Counted from the stretch's first letter, positions 8,923-15,729 are shown. The stretch is 19,034 bases of DNA from Bryobacterales bacterium (GCA_003132865.1 PKYZ01000167.1:1-19034); one strand, 5' to 3'. Notes: generated by a model not told the origin, from the letters alone. Numbers and translations are program-made.

Positions 8923-9485
8923 GGTTGCGACACGAAGCTGAATGCTACCGGGGCCTATCCCGCGGCGTTTTGTGGAAACTCCCACCTATTCAGAGGCGCC
9001 AACGTCAGACGATCCCGTGCACGACGAGCAACTTTCAATGGTTGAAGACTTCTCCGACGGAAGCTCTCCGGTTTGGAGTATGAGGGCTTCCTCATTTGTC
9101 GGAAACGAGAGGGCCGCCGGAAGTTGCAGGCTTGACCGCGAAGTCTCGTTCCGTTATCCGCAAGAACTGAATGGAAGTCTTGGTCGGCTCGCGAAGTCCC
9201 GTCGCCTGAGTGAGGCGATTTGTGTCGGCCACTCAGAAGTTGGCCCCAAACGGCGTTCTGGGAGATTACTCGGAAGTCCTGGTGCTGTGGAAGCGAGCAG
9301 CGCGAGACGAAATGTCGGGAGTGGTCTTGATGTGCCGCGCCGGTTCGCTTTCGATACAGCGGCTTGAAGCAAGTCGCACAGTGTTTGCGGCGGACGCGTA
9401 AGCCCCCCTCACCGCGGGAGCTGCGCTTCCAAGAGCAAAAAGCGGCCCGTTTACGAGTGGGCTTTTCTGGTGTCGTGGGGCGCAA
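8923..9485. other. Intergenic region between the NACHT gene and the integrative element
   Basis: No supported gene was found. Open frames on both strands give compositionally poor, unrecognisable proteins. The left end of the integrative element, and so one attachment site, probably lies here or just left of it, but I found no direct-repeat partner. A weak hairpin at 9445-9462 (GCCC and GGGC around a 10-base loop, with T- and A-runs on either side) could end transcription of the minus-strand operon. Confidence 0.4.
9445..9466 (-). terminator. Weak terminator-like hairpin downstream of the element operon
   Basis: GCCC at 9445-9448 pairs with GGGC at 9459-9462 around a 10-base loop. On the minus strand it is followed three bases later by a run of five T; on the plus strand it is followed by TTTTCT. 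It lies 24 bases past the stop of the last minus-strand gene. The 4-bp stem is short, so function is uncertain. Confidence 0.25.
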
Positions 9486-9719
9486 CTACTGTATTCTTCG
9501 ATCCGGCGGAACCATGAAGGCTGCCCGATCATTGGCCTGTGCCGTCGCCGCGCTTACCATACGCGCGACCTCGATCCAAAATGGTCCGACTGGCATGTGG
9601 GCGTACTTCTTGTGCGCGTAATCCATTCCGATACCGTGACTGTAAGCGATGAACGCCGATGCGAGGTATCGCGCGAGTTTCATCTCCGGGTCTGGCTTCG
9701 AGTCCGTTTTCTTGGCCAT
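9486..9719 (-). CDS. Unknown 77-residue protein after the integrase
   Basis: The ATG at 9719 follows an AAAGAGC ribosome-binding site and begins 8 bases after the integrase stop, so it should be co-transcribed. The product starts with a charged MAKKTDSKPDPEMKLARY, followed by a mixed helical stretch with PVGPFWIEVARMVSAAT. It has no signal peptide, clear membrane segment or known motif, and I do not recognise the family. Its position at the end of the integrase operon suggests an accessory function of the element, possibly in excision or maintenance, but that is only context. Confidence 0.6.
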   Translation of the reverse strand: MAKKTDSKPDPEMKLARYLASAFIAYSHGIGMDYAHKKYAHMPVGPFWIEVARMVSAATAQANDRAAFMVPPDRRIQ

Positions 9720-9727
9720 ATTGCTCT

Positions 9728-10927
9728 TTAGTTTACGCCCGTGGATTTCTCGCCGCGCGCTCGCTGCATGATGGCGTCCCAAGACTGGGCGGCGGCGTGG
9801 TCCTTGCCGCGGATCGCGTGGCTGTAGATATCGGCGGTCGTGCGCACCGATGAGTGGCCGAGGCGCGCGGACACAGTGGCAAGGTCCACGCCGTCGGCCA
9901 GCAGGAGGCTTGCGTGGCTGTGCCGCAGGACGTGGAGCGATGCTCCCTGGGGCAGGCCTAAGCGCCGGCACAGCCGCGACACCGTTGACGAAATCGAATT
10001 CGGCATTAGCGGTGATCCATCCGGGTTGGCGAAGATCAGATCCAGATCGCTGCGAAAGTCCGGGCCGAACTGCCGGCGGAACTCATCCTGGCGCAGTCGG
10101 TGCGCATCGAGGGTCGCGATCATCGACGGCGGCAACTCCACCTTGCGAGGCTTCTCCGTCTTGGTGCTCTTGAACACCAGCCCGTCCCTGGTCTGGCAGA
10201 GTGATCGATCAATGAAGGCGATCAGGCCTTTGATGTCCGCCCATCGGAGAGCCAAGACCTCCCCGCGCCGCGCGCCGGTCGCTGCCGCCACATCCAGGAA
10301 AACCGGGAGGCACCATGGGCCGGTTGCACACTGGGTCAGGCGGTCCTGCTCGGACGGGAGCAGTGCCATTCCGATGCGCTTCCGCACCTTTGGGAGGTCG
10401 CTGTGGGTGACGGGATTCGTGGTGGCCAGCCCCCACTTGATCGCGCGCACATACGCAGACGACACCAAGCCAGCGATATTCCTGACCGTCTTCGGCTTCA
10501 TCGCGCGAGGCGTCTTGGACTTGCGCGTGTGGCCGCCGCACTTCAGCAACCGGGTCCACTCGCGACTGAGATGCAGCGGCGTGATCTCGGTCATGTTCAT
10601 CGCGAGCAGTTCCGGCGCGAGGTACGCCGCCATCTCGCGATATCGCTCAACGGTTTTCGGCGCCAGGTTCTCCTGGGCGTGCTGCTTCATGAACTCCGCC
10701 AGGAGCATGGCAAGTGTCGTCGGCATGGGCGCGGCCACGCCGCCGGTGGCCGCCTGGCGCAACAGCTCCTCTGTGCGGCGCACCGCCTCGGCGTCTGTCG
10801 CCTCCTGTTTCGTTGCGAATCCAGATTCAGTGATCAGATCCTGGTTCTGGCGTGTCGATCCCGGTGCCGCGAATTGGTAGTACCACACCACCTTTCCCGA
10901 CCGATACTTGCGCTTGTAAACCGGCAT
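9728..10927 (-). CDS. Tyrosine recombinase (integrase)
   Basis: This 399-residue protein has the phage/ICE integrase layout. A short N-terminal arm-binding-like part is rich in Lys and Arg (MPVYKRKYRSGKVVWYYQF). A SAM-like core-binding domain spans about 70-170, and the catalytic domain about 185-375. The catalytic set is complete: Arg220 in TGARRGE, Lys256 in STKT, His332 and Arg335 in HVLRHSH, His358 in LGHSS, and the nucleophile Tyr368 in DIYSH. It cuts and joins DNA at attachment sites, inserting and excising the element. It starts 4 bases after the stop of the excisionase-like HTH gene and ends 8 bases before the 77-residue gene. The intact catalytic set suggests it may still be active even though other genes in the element are broken. 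Confidence 0.95.
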   Translation of the reverse strand: MPVYKRKYRSGKVVWYYQFAAPGSTRQNQDLITESGFATKQEATDAEAVRRTEELLRQAATGGVAAPMPTTLAMLLAEFMKQHAQENLAPKTVERYREMAAYLAPELLAMNMTEITPLHLSREWTRLLKCGGHTRKSKTPRAMKPKTVRNIAGLVSSAYVRAIKWGLATTNPVTHSDLPKVRKRIGMALLPSEQDRLTQCATGPWCLPVFLDVAAATGARRGEVLALRWADIKGLIAFIDRSLCQTRDGLVFKSTKTEKPRKVELPPSMIATLDAHRLRQDEFRRQFGPDFRSDLDLIFANPDGSPLMPNSISSTVSRLCRRLGLPQGASLHVLRHSHASLLLADGVDLATVSARLGHSSVRTTADIYSHAIRGKDHAAAQSWDAIMQRARGEKSTGVN

Positions 10928-10931
10928 AGCG

Positions 10932-11138
10932 TCAGGTCACCTTATACTCGGTTTTCCGTTGAAGTCCAGTCGGCATCCCGCAGGTGCGCTCCCACTGGTC
11001 GTAGGCGTGCCGGGTGACGATCCACCGTCGCCCGAGGCGGATCGCAGGAATGATGCCCTGTTCGAGCATCGTGTAGACAGCGATCCGCCCGATGGAGAGC
11101 CGGTTAGCGATTTCGGGAATCGACATACGGCTGCTCAT
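10932..11138 (-). CDS. Excisionase-like HTH DNA-binding protein
   Basis: The chosen ATG at 11138 is preceded by a strong GGAGGGG and gives 68 residues; a longer open frame upstream is not supported. The fold is the small winged/MerR-type HTH found in excisionases: MSIPEIANRLSIGRIAVY (helix-turn-helix), then the IPAIRLGRRWIV wing and DQWERTCG. Such proteins bind bent DNA at attachment sites and steer the recombinase towards excision, or act as small regulators. It lies immediately before the integrase and after the 51-residue gene (4-base gap) in the same operon, the classical Xis-Int arrangement. Confidence 0.85.
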   Translation of the reverse strand: MSSRMSIPEIANRLSIGRIAVYTMLEQGIIPAIRLGRRWIVTRHAYDQWERTCGMPTGLQRKTEYKVT

Positions 11139-11142
11139 GTCG

Positions 11143-11298
11143 TTAGGCCCCTCCCCCTTTCGCGCCTTGGTACTCCCGCACGCGCCCGTTAAACTTCCTC
11201 CGTTCGTGGATGGCAAGCACAATGGCGGGATCGCCGGCCCACGCCCACGGCACGGGAGGCACCTGCGACATATCGACTGGCCGTGGATAGGTGCTCAT
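11143..11298 (-). CDS. Small unknown protein, 51 residues
   Basis: The ATG at 11298 has an ideal ribosome-binding site, AAGGAG eight bases upstream, and overlaps the stop of the previous gene as ATGA (11295-11298). The product begins MSTYPRPVDMSQVPPVPWAW, with a short Pro/Trp-rich start, and ends with a basic part HERRKFNGRVREYQG. No known family is recognised. The ATGA coupling, good ribosome-binding site and position 4 bases before the Xis-like gene make it a real gene of the element. Confidence 0.7.
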   Translation of the reverse strand: MSTYPRPVDMSQVPPVPWAWAGDPAIVLAIHERRKFNGRVREYQGAKGGGA

Positions 11299-11624
11299 CC
11301 GACCAACTCCTTGCCGCGACGCCGCACCAAGAGTTTGAAAGGAGCGCCATGCCGAATTTCGACATCGACAAGGCCATCGCCGAGTTGACTTAGTTCATTG
11401 AGAAGGCGCTCGAATTCGGCCTTCAGGGTGAGGTCGGCTAGGCAGCGCTCGAACGGTTTCGGCTCCGATCCCAAATTGATCTCGCGGACAGTTTGGGTCG
11501 CCCGCTCCAGGCAGGGGCTACCATCGCAAACCGGAATCTGATCAATGCGGCCGAACCCCAGTTCCTCGATGGCCTCCACCAGCTTGAGTTGAGCAGGGCC
11601 TAGTGACCGTTTGGTCAGACTCAT
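11295..11624 (-). CDS. Unknown 109-residue protein of the element
   Basis: The ATG at 11624 overlaps the stop of the zinc-ribbon gene as ATGA, so I prefer it to the longer open frame reaching 11669. The product is acidic to neutral and mostly helical in the middle (PAQLKLVEAIEELGFGRID and AEFERLLNELSQLGDGLVDV) and ends with a basic strand-like FKLLVRRRGKELVG. Two cysteines in PVCDGSPCLERA are seen, but no full zinc motif. I do not recognise a family. It belongs to the chain of tightly coupled genes between the origin-like repeats and the integrase. Confidence 0.65.
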   Translation of the reverse strand: MSLTKRSLGPAQLKLVEAIEELGFGRIDQIPVCDGSPCLERATQTVREINLGSEPKPFERCLADLTLKAEFERLLNELSQLGDGLVDVEIRHGAPFKLLVRRRGKELVG

Positions 11625-11830
11625 GCGGCCCCCGGTAGTTGGCAGTGTGGGCAACAATCTGGACACCAACGCCCAGGCCCACGCAACGCGGTGTGGAGCG
11701 TCTCAGGCACACGCCCGCACGTATCGCACGGCAATGTATTGGGAGTTGTCGCCCCAGGATTCCGCCAGCAGTTGCGCGGGCCGGACGGCGAATCGCCGAA
11801 GCGCCGCCGGAGTTTTGCCACTTTCGTCAT
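11621..11830 (-). CDS. Small zinc-ribbon protein
   Basis: The ATG at 11830 follows AAGGGG at normal spacing and gives 69 residues; the frame runs further upstream, but without a better start. The N-terminus is basic (MTKVAKLRRRFG). The C-terminal half has Cys35 and Cys38 (CDTCG) and Cys56, Cys59, Cys60 and Cys63 (CPDCCPHC), a likely zinc ribbon that could bind nucleic acid. It is the first gene after the iteron region and starts the integrase operon, with its stop overlapping the next start as ATGA. A DNA-binding or recombination-accessory role is inference only. Confidence 0.65.
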   Translation of the reverse strand: MTKVAKLRRRFGDSPSGPRNCWRNPGATTPNTLPCDTCGRVPETLHTALRGPGRWCPDCCPHCQLPGAA

Positions 11831-11895
11831 TTTGCGAACCCCTTTATCGAACACGCCTAAGTTCTTGGTTTTCCTCAATGCGTATCTGTACACAC

Positions 11896-11922
11896 ATGGG
11901 TTATATGGGTTTCATGGGTTTC
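11896..11922 (+). repeat. Iteron array I: three tandem 9-bp repeats
   Basis: Three head-to-tail 9-mers, ATGGGTTAT, ATGGGTTTC and ATGGGTTTC, sit without gaps at 11896-11904, 11905-11913 and 11914-11922. A mirror-image set lies 77 bases further on. Tandem short repeats next to a primase-helicase gene are typical binding sites for an initiator at a replication origin. Confidence 0.8.
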
Positions 11923-11999
11923 TAATCCTCGCCCCCGCGCGGAAAAACAAAATAAGGGGGAGTGGGGACAAAAATGAAAAAAGTAGAAACGAGGGTTCA

Positions 12000-12026
12000 C
12001 AAACCCATAAAACCCATGAAACCCAT
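12000..12026 (-). repeat. Iteron array II: three tandem 9-bp repeats, inverted
   Basis: On the minus strand three gapless 9-mers read ATGGGTTTC (12018-12026), ATGGGTTTT (12009-12017) and ATGGGTTTG (12000-12008). They are the same core as array I in opposite orientation. The array ends eight bases from the stop of the helicase gene. Confidence 0.8.
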
Positions 12027-12033
12027 TGCCCGT

Positions 12034-13302
12034 TCATCGCTGCTTTCCCTCTCTGACACCCCACACCGACACACCCATGTTGCTTCCCACCCTAACCAAA
12101 TAGAGGTTGCGCAGACCGTAACGTCGGTCAACCCGCTTCCGAAATGCGTTTCCTAGCCGTCGCTGGAAGCTGGCTAAGGGGTCAATATCTCCCAGGTCTT
12201 CGGGGAGGCAAGCGCGCAAGCAGTTTCCGTCTGCGCGGAGCCGGTCAACCACGTCAGCCGTCTTGAAACCGGCCTTGGGCATTTGTTCCAGGAGTCCTGC
12301 CAAAAATGCCTCCCAAGCAGCCATAAATGGATCGGACTGCTTGTAGAGTTCGTCGAGGTTCGCCAGAAAACCCTCAATACCGGCAAAGTCAAGGATTCCA
12401 CCGATGATGCGGCACCACTCCTCGAATGAGCCGAGCACGGGGATTGCTGCTGAGGGTTGCCCCGCGACGGACCAGGCGCGCGCAAGCGTCAGTATTGCGC
12501 TGAGTAGTTGGCCGCGGTTATCCAGAACCCAGGCGGTCAACTTAGGGTGTTTGAATGTGCGGTCTCTCCACGGCTCGGATAGTTGTGCGTCCACCCGAAT
12601 CCAGTAGCAGCGACGTGGTAGATCACCCCCCAGCACGAGATTATTTCCTGTCACAGTGAAGATGGTCCGCACGGGGAGAGTCACCTGTGCGGTTTGCCCC
12701 AGTATGCGATCCGTCCACGTGCGAGCGGTTAGAGCGATGGCAAGATTCGAGCTTTGGAGTACGGCGTCCACATTGTCGAAGATCACTAGGGGCTGGCCCG
12801 CTTGGATTGTTGCGGTCAGCGTCTTGCGCCATTCTTCTTCATCGCGTACCGGAGCGGGCTTCATGCAAGCACTAGTGCCAGTACTCTTGAGTGCCACTAC
12901 CTCAGCCAATAGGGATTTGCCGTTGCCGGCTTGTGGCGCATCGAGCAACGCGGCTGGTATGTTTCCCTGGATTGCAGGTCTAAGCTCTGGTGTCAGGAAC
13001 AGCGCCAGCATGTTTGCTCGGCTCGCCTTGTCTTTGAATGGGAAGTCGATGAACACTTCCTCGATCAGGTCCCGTGCGGCATCTCTATCATCGGCAGTCG
13101 GCCGTTCCGGCACATCGGAAACGTCCAGTGGACCGGAAGGCGCGTAAAACGTGCGTGTGGTTGGATCATATCCAGGCTGCCAAACGACAATGCCATCGGG
13201 CCGCATGAAAGGCGCTTCGGAAATGGATTCAAGCCCTGGAAAGTTCAATTCCTGTGGCGGTCGGCTCAGAAGGTCTTTGGCAGCATCAAGCGGGGGGCTT
13301 AT
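12034..13302 (-). CDS. Replicative helicase (AAA+ ATPase) part of a split primase-helicase
   Basis: This frame holds the C-terminal half of a primase-helicase. Numbered from the only usable start in frame (TTG at 13248, giving 404 residues), it has Walker A PQAGNGKS at 105-112, Walker B PLVIFDN at 153-159, sensor TGNN near 200-203, and an arginine-finger pair in LPRRCYWIRVD at 210-220. LGSFEEWCRIIGG follows, typical of the ATPases in primase-containing mobile elements. Conserved family sequence (SPPLDAAKDLLSRP) lies upstream of that TTG and runs into the preceding segment in another frame. The gene is therefore better read as frameshifted near 13302-13305, where one base is missing, than as a separate gene. 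It should unwind DNA at the element's origin, which lies just downstream. The C-terminus (SNMGVSVWGVREGKQR) looks complete. Confidence 0.85.
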   Translation of the reverse strand: MSPPLDAAKDLLSRPPQELNFPGLESISEAPFMRPDGIVVWQPGYDPTTRTFYAPSGPLDVSDVPERPTADDRDAARDLIEEVFIDFPFKDKASRANMLALFLTPELRPAIQGNIPAALLDAPQAGNGKSLLAEVVALKSTGTSACMKPAPVRDEEEWRKTLTATIQAGQPLVIFDNVDAVLQSSNLAIALTARTWTDRILGQTAQVTLPVRTIFTVTGNNLVLGGDLPRRCYWIRVDAQLSEPWRDRTFKHPKLTAWVLDNRGQLLSAILTLARAWSVAGQPSAAIPVLGSFEEWCRIIGGILDFAGIEGFLANLDELYKQSDPFMAAWEAFLAGLLEQMPKAGFKTADVVDRLRADGNCLRACLPEDLGDIDPLASFQRRLGNAFRKRVDRRYGLRNLYLVRVGSNMGVSVWGVREGKQR

Positions 13303-13687
13303 CGAGGCACGAATCCGTCTTTGGTTTTGTTAATCTTGAAAAAGTTCGCCGCACGCGTCATTTCCCCACGAAGGTGGACGTCGGTGACGTTAATAATCAT
13401 GGGGCCGCCGTCCTTCGTTAAATCGACGCGCACCACTGCGCCAGCGCGCGAGAAGAGTTTTGGAGTAGGCTGATTCGCCGCCGTCAACGCCGCAAGCACC
13501 TCAGCGGAGAGATCACGGAGTTCGCGACCGGCCACCCGAATTTCGGGTAGCGCCGCTGAAGGTTCCACCGGATCATCAGCCGCCATCACCGGCTTCTCAG
13601 CACTGGCCTGACTGAACACTTCGACGGTTTCAGCAATTGCCTTCTCTATCGTTCCGTTGATGTAGTCGGCCCTTTCCGAGTTTTTTT
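13299..13687 (-). pseudogene. Linker segment of the split primase-helicase
   Basis: This frame continues the primase after the A7 run at 13681-13687 (KNSERADYINGTIEKAIAE) and runs through LPEIRVAGRELRDLSAEVLA and FSRAGAVVRVDL to FKINKTKDGFVPR, where it stops at 13299. In intact relatives these stretches lie between the primase C-terminal helical domain and the ATPase domain of one polypeptide. The open frame extends upstream to 13817, but there it is an out-of-frame shadow of the primase. It has no start or ribosome-binding site of its own. It is the middle part of a gene broken on both sides: one extra base in the A7 run (or two missing) before it, one missing base after it. Confidence 0.7.
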
Positions 13688-14442
13688 CGGTATAGGCCGC
13701 TCTGACGGAACAGCGCAGCCATGCGGGTAGCATCCCGACCTGTCCAGAATGCCAGCATCCTAAGCAGAGCCATGTCCGCCTCGCTTTGACTGGGGTACCC
13801 GCTATGATCCCCGTCAAACAGCCGCGAAAACTTTAGGCCATTCTTGGCGCGCCGGGCGCGTTCGATGATATGGCTATCCGCCCCACCCGCCGGGTGCGCG
13901 GGTAGTGTAATGCCGTTACAATTGCGGCGCGGGAACAGCTCGGCGTGCAACTGGGCGAGTATCGGTGTAGCGTCCCGTGGCTCCGTGCTGCCGGGGAGTT
14001 GTTTGCCCGTGAAGGTGAACAGCCGCGATCCGTCGTACAGGGCATAGCCCAGGTGTTTTTGCTCTCGGTCGTTCCACTGACGCCGCCCAGGCGGAAGTTT
14101 ACCGCGAGTGATTAGGTGTCCTCCATCGCCGGAAAAGCTTACTTCCGCGTATGCATAGTCGGTAAGTGCCTCGATGATCTTTCTTGCCCACGATGGCGGA
14201 TCGGTTCTGAAGCATCCGTCGAGGTCCACGAAAACGAGGTCATCCATGCGGCATAGGCCGATGCCGTCGTATCCGCCAGCCTCATATGCTTTCACCACCT
14301 GCGCGAAGGTGCTCCACGTCTTCGGATCGTTGGTTTTCGCCGGCGATCCGTCCGGCTGATAGGGAACCTTTTTCCGATGAAGTACCCAGCCCCGTAGCTG
14401 GCGGAAGACTTCCGGGATGTGCTCCACCTGCGCCGGGATCAT
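13630..14442 (-). CDS. DNA primase-polymerase part of a split primase-helicase
   Basis: I place the start at the ATG at 14442, preceded by GGGGGAG and overlapping the previous stop as ATGA; translation begins MIPAQVEHIPEVFRQLRGWV, typical of these primases. Prim-pol motifs follow: FVDLDG (Asp73, Asp75, metal binding), SFSGDGGH at 102-109 and LFTFTG at 141-146. A helical domain SGYPSQSEADMALLRMLAFW then runs into LFRQSGLYRK. At the A7 run (13681-13687) the frame changes. The true sequence continues in the 13299 frame, and the last 17 or so residues of this frame are spurious. With its other two parts restored the protein is about 800 residues. It should prime and drive replication of the element from the nearby iteron region. 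The much longer open frame upstream (to 15213) is not one protein; see the Hfq-like entry. Confidence 0.85.
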   Translation of the reverse strand: MIPAQVEHIPEVFRQLRGWVLHRKKVPYQPDGSPAKTNDPKTWSTFAQVVKAYEAGGYDGIGLCRMDDLVFVDLDGCFRTDPPSWARKIIEALTDYAYAEVSFSGDGGHLITRGKLPPGRRQWNDREQKHLGYALYDGSRLFTFTGKQLPGSTEPRDATPILAQLHAELFPRRNCNGITLPAHPAGGADSHIIERARRAKNGLKFSRLFDGDHSGYPSQSEADMALLRMLAFWTGRDATRMAALFRQSGLYRKKLGKGRLHQRNDREGNC

Positions 14443-15024
14443 CGCTCCCCCGTGGCCGCCGCCGTGGTGTCCCTGCTCGCCACCGTGGCTCCCGTGTCCG
14501 TGGTAGCTGTCGCCGTGGTGGTGGTGGTTGCCTTTCGCGCCCAGGCGATTGCAGACTTCAGCAACAGAACCTCGTAGCCATCCGCGACAGTAAGTAGTAA
14601 GTTGTAGGCCGAAGGATCTCACCACCCCGCTGAAACTTTCGCCACTGAGCAACTGGATCGCTACCACGCTTCCGTCGCGCTTGGACGCGGCCCACATGGT
14701 TTCGTCCGGCTCGACGTGGCGGGGCTTCGCGCCGCTGCTGGCCGCGCGCGTGGATGCCAACTCCGGCTTCGCGCCCATCGTCGGCTTCGCCGCCACGCCG
14801 GTGTTGGGCTTCACCCTGGCGGTGCCGGTGATGGCAGGCTTCACGGCAGCGGCAAACGCCACGGTGCCCGTGTTCGGCTCCAGGCTGCCGGTGCTGTCGG
14901 CTGGCTTCACGCTGGCGGCGGGTGCGGCGGGCGGTGCCGGTCGAAACGCCGCGAGCTGTTCCGCAAGGCTTGCCCGGATTCCTCCAACCTTGCCGTGTGC
15001 GTTGGTTTCGTGTAGATTGGTCAT
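14439..15024 (-). pseudogene. Hfq/LSm-like protein with one frameshift, coupled to the primase gene
   Basis: From the ATG at 15024 the frame gives a low-complexity Ala/Pro/Lys-rich N-terminal part of about 110 residues, then ETMWAASKRDGSVVAIQLLS and GESFSGVVRSFG. The frame then changes near 14607-14610 (one extra or two missing bases). The new frame reads YNLLLTVADGYEVLLLKSAI followed by AWARKA and a Thr/Ala-rich tail, ending in GER and a stop that overlaps the primase ATG. Joined, the two halves give an LSm-type fold (Sm1 with S-x-G-V-V-x-S-F, Sm2 with L-L-K-S-A-I), as in the RNA chaperone Hfq. In the uncorrected frame the tail reads as a His/Gly-rich stretch, which I consider spurious. About 195 residues when repaired. 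It may bind RNA and control primase expression; that is inference. Confidence 0.65.
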
Positions 15025-15047
15025 AGAGACGTCACGCGAAGTTACCC

Positions 15048-15076
15048 AGCCCGGCCATCGGTTGCCGGGCTTTTCT
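15048..15076 (+). terminator. Hairpin with T-tail on the plus strand, antisense to the element operon
   Basis: AGCCCGGC (15048-15055) pairs perfectly with GCCGGGCT (15064-15071) around an 8-base loop and is followed by TTTCTATT on the plus strand, the form of an intrinsic terminator. On the minus strand, where the genes run, the hairpin has no T-tail. It lies between the second HTH gene and the Hfq-like gene, so it would stop an antisense transcript, or it may act as an RNA structure within the operon message. Confidence 0.45.
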
Positions 15077-15077
15077 A

Positions 15078-15296
15078 TTAGGCCGTCCGTCTCCAACCAC
15101 CGGGAAGTGCCTTTCCACCATCCGCGATGAAGCTCGCCAGTGCGTCTGGATCGACTCTCACTTGCCTTCCGAGCCTGACTACGGGCAGTACGCCCTCGCG
15201 CGCAAGTTCGCAAGCACGCGCATAAGTTACGCCCAGGATTTCCGCGAGTTGCTGGAGGTTTAGGAGCTTCTTTAGGTATCGTTTAGTAGTTCTCAT
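15078..15296 (-). CDS. HTH DNA-binding protein (excisionase/MerR-like)
   Basis: The 72-residue product has a Xis/AlpA-type HTH: LNLQQLAEILGVTYARACEL as the helix-turn-helix, then the wing VLPVVRLGRQVRVD and the final helix PDALASFIADGG, ending LPGGWRRTA. The ATG at 15296 is preceded by AAGGAA at about ten bases. It is the second small HTH protein of the element and lies just upstream of the Hfq-like and primase genes. It could regulate the replication genes or assist excision. The family assignment is firm; the role is not. Confidence 0.85.
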   Translation of the reverse strand: MRTTKRYLKKLLNLQQLAEILGVTYARACELAREGVLPVVRLGRQVRVDPDALASFIADGGKALPGGWRRTA

Positions 15297-15343
15297 CTCG
15301 TTTGAGTTCCTTCATTCGCAAGATACACCCGAAACACCCGGAA

Positions 15344-15565
15344 TCAAGTTGAGGATTTCGTTTTTTCGCCTTTAAGCCGCTGCACGACGAGTATGTCCTG
15401 TGAATCGCGCTTCAGAGTGGATGCCGGATCAAATTTGACCGGGAGCGCCCCTTCGGTACTGACGGCGCCGCCTGTCGAAGGCGTGTCAAACGTGGCACGC
15501 ACGCCGTATCGTGCGAGGCTACCAAGACCTCGCGGCTGCGGCTCGCGGCCAAGTAGTGTGATCAT
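15344..15565 (-). CDS. Small unknown protein, 73 residues
   Basis: The start at 15565 is chosen because it overlaps the previous stop as ATGA; an in-frame start at 15580 is possible but lies inside that gene. The product begins MITLLGREPQPRGLGSLARY and ends with a basic QRLKGEKTKSST. The middle, FDPASTLKRDSQDILVVQ, has alternating strand-like character. No signal peptide, membrane segment or known family is recognised. It is probably an early gene of the element. Confidence 0.6.
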   Translation of the reverse strand: MITLLGREPQPRGLGSLARYGVRATFDTPSTGGAVSTEGALPVKFDPASTLKRDSQDILVVQRLKGEKTKSST

Positions 15566-15720
15566 ACGACCAGACTCCACGACCGCCGTTCGCCTTCGCA
15601 GCCGGCAAGCAGGGCCCAGTCTGGCCTTCTGTGAACGTCAAGCGCGGGGATCTCGATCACGTCGCCTTCGATGATGTCCACAGTCCAAGGCTGTTCGGGA
15701 TTCAAAGAGGATTTAGTCAT
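15562..15720 (-). CDS. Small unknown protein, 52 residues
   Basis: The ATG at 15720 has AGGAG at ideal spacing just after the stop of the HTH gene, and the stop overlaps the next start as ATGA. The product reads MTKSSLNPEQPWTVDIIEGD at its start and LLAGCEGERRSWSLVV at its end. It is acidic in the middle and probably a small beta-rich domain. I do not recognise a family. The strong ribosome-binding site and double coupling make it a real gene despite its size. Confidence 0.65.
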   Translation of the reverse strand: MTKSSLNPEQPWTVDIIEGDVIEIPALDVHRRPDWALLAGCEGERRSWSLVV

Positions 15721-15729
15721 CCCAGTCTC

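Larger units (their letters stand above)
11896..12026. other. Putative replication origin of the element (two inverted iteron arrays around an A-rich spacer)
   Basis: Two arrays of three 9-bp iterons face each other. Between them lies a 77-base spacer whose right part (about 11941-11990) is rich in A with almost no C on this strand. The region lies directly behind the primase-helicase gene and ahead of the zinc-ribbon gene. Paired short-iteron sets flanking an AT-rich melting region next to a primase/helicase gene are known from staphylococcal pathogenicity island origins; the parallel is architectural, not by sequence. A pairing hairpin or operator function is the main alternative. Confidence 0.6.

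Noticed and set aside
8942..9401. Open frames and a possible insertion-sequence remnant after the NACHT gene
   Set aside because: No transposase motif, terminal inverted repeat or target duplication could be shown.
9840..10880. A 346-codon plus-strand open frame
   Set aside because: It lies wholly antisense to the tyrosine integrase with its complete catalytic set and has an Arg/Ser-rich shadow composition.
11896..12026. The inverted iteron arrays as a transcription terminator or CRISPR-like array
   Set aside because: The stem would have a 77-base loop and no T-tail, and the repeats are gapless 9-mers without spacers.
14443..15213. A 527-residue primase with a His/Gly-rich linker as one gene from 15213
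   Set aside because: The His-rich part is the wrong frame of the Hfq-like protein's Thr/Ala-rich tail, the far upstream part overlaps the HTH gene, and the primase has its own ATG with a ribosome-binding site at 14442.
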